Of a stretch of 13,885 nt of DNA, positions 13,770 through 13,885 are shown piece after piece. A program made the position numbers and the translations under genes. Where the stretch lies: assembly GCA_943325355.2 (NCBI GenBank), contig CALPPA020000017.1, positions 1 through 13,885 on the forward strand, in the 5' to 3' direction. Position 1 is the stretch's first letter. Every line of letters starts with the position of its first letter. The stretch is from Klebsiella pneumoniae. Its GTDB lineage: Bacteria; Bacteroidota; Bacteroidia; Flavobacteriales; Flavobacteriaceae. The notes under the pieces were generated by a model. It was not told where the DNA came from. It did no database searches and worked only from the letters and a program-made list of their open reading frames with translations.

Positions 13770-13885
13770 ATGAACACTACAAAAACAATCAAATCAGCAT
13801 TAATTTCAGTTTTTTCTAAAGATGGTTTAGAACCAATAATAAAAAAATTGCACGAACAAAATGTAATCTTTTATTCTACTGGAGG
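13770..13885 (+). CDS. purH: 5' end of purH (AICAR formyltransferase / IMP cyclohydrolase)
   Basis: Only the first 38 codons are in the window; the frame is open to the right edge. The sequence 'SALISVFSKDGLEPIIKKL' followed by 'NVIFYSTGG' is the start of the methylglyoxal-synthase-like domain that carries the IMP cyclohydrolase activity of PurH. The full enzyme catalyses the last two steps of purine synthesis, formylation of AICAR and ring closure to IMP. The start at 13770 is supported by the promoter just upstream and the A-rich leader. The identification rests on a short fragment, but the motif is characteristic. Confidence 0.88.
   Translation, partial: MNTTKTIKSALISVFSKDGLEPIIKKLHEQNVIFYSTG

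Noticed and set aside
1..13885. Search for CRISPR arrays, prophage, insertion sequences, toxin-antitoxin or defence genes
   Set aside because: No regularly spaced repeats, transposase or integrase motifs, or defence domains were seen; gene content and composition look like core chromosome.

Overview
The window looks like ordinary chromosome from a Bacteroidota of the class Flavobacteriia, most likely Flavobacterium or a close relative. The evidence is AT-rich DNA, start codons preceded by A/T-rich leaders rather than Shine-Dalgarno sequences, promoters of the Bacteroidota form (TTTG, 19 bases, TAnnTTTG), a C-terminal type IX secretion sorting domain, a class II HMG-CoA reductase beside a GHMP kinase of the 'GYDIA' kind, and a run of envelope genes (coaX, outer-membrane protein, lptC, small membrane protein, CNNM/CorC-like protein, PpiD-like foldase).

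Left part (1-3437): the 3' end of a secreted T9SS cargo gene with its terminator; then, on the minus strand, an acetate module of satP (acetate/succinate permease) followed by acs (acetyl-CoA synthetase), closed by a strong hairpin with a C(UUCG)G loop; then a minus-strand tRNA-Phe(GAA) with its own promoter and terminator.

Middle part (3580-9895): a tightly packed plus-strand cluster. coaX (coenzyme A synthesis) overlaps an outer-membrane beta-barrel gene, which is followed by lptC (LPS export), an uncharacterised 64-residue two-helix membrane protein and a DUF21/CBS/CorC-domain membrane protein. After a 109-base gap that may hold a promoter comes a membrane-anchored parvulin-type periplasmic foldase. 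A hairpin terminator separates this cluster from the convergent genes to the right.

Right part (9899-13885): on the minus strand, mvaA (HMG-CoA reductase) and a downstream GHMP kinase form a mevalonate-pathway pair, preceded by a MacB/FtsX-type ABC permease gene with no ATPase beside it. Three different short palindromes, resembling dispersed intergenic repeats, lie around these genes; one covers the proposed start codon of the GHMP kinase. At the right edge purH begins on the plus strand behind a textbook Bacteroidota promoter.

I found no CRISPR array, prophage, insertion sequence, toxin-antitoxin or defence system. Most of the content is housekeeping. The points most worth a second look are the unassigned GHMP kinase, the small protein and outer-membrane protein embedded beside lptC, the palindromic repeats, an Arg-to-Asn change in a conserved Acs motif, and a T-stem mismatch in the tRNA.
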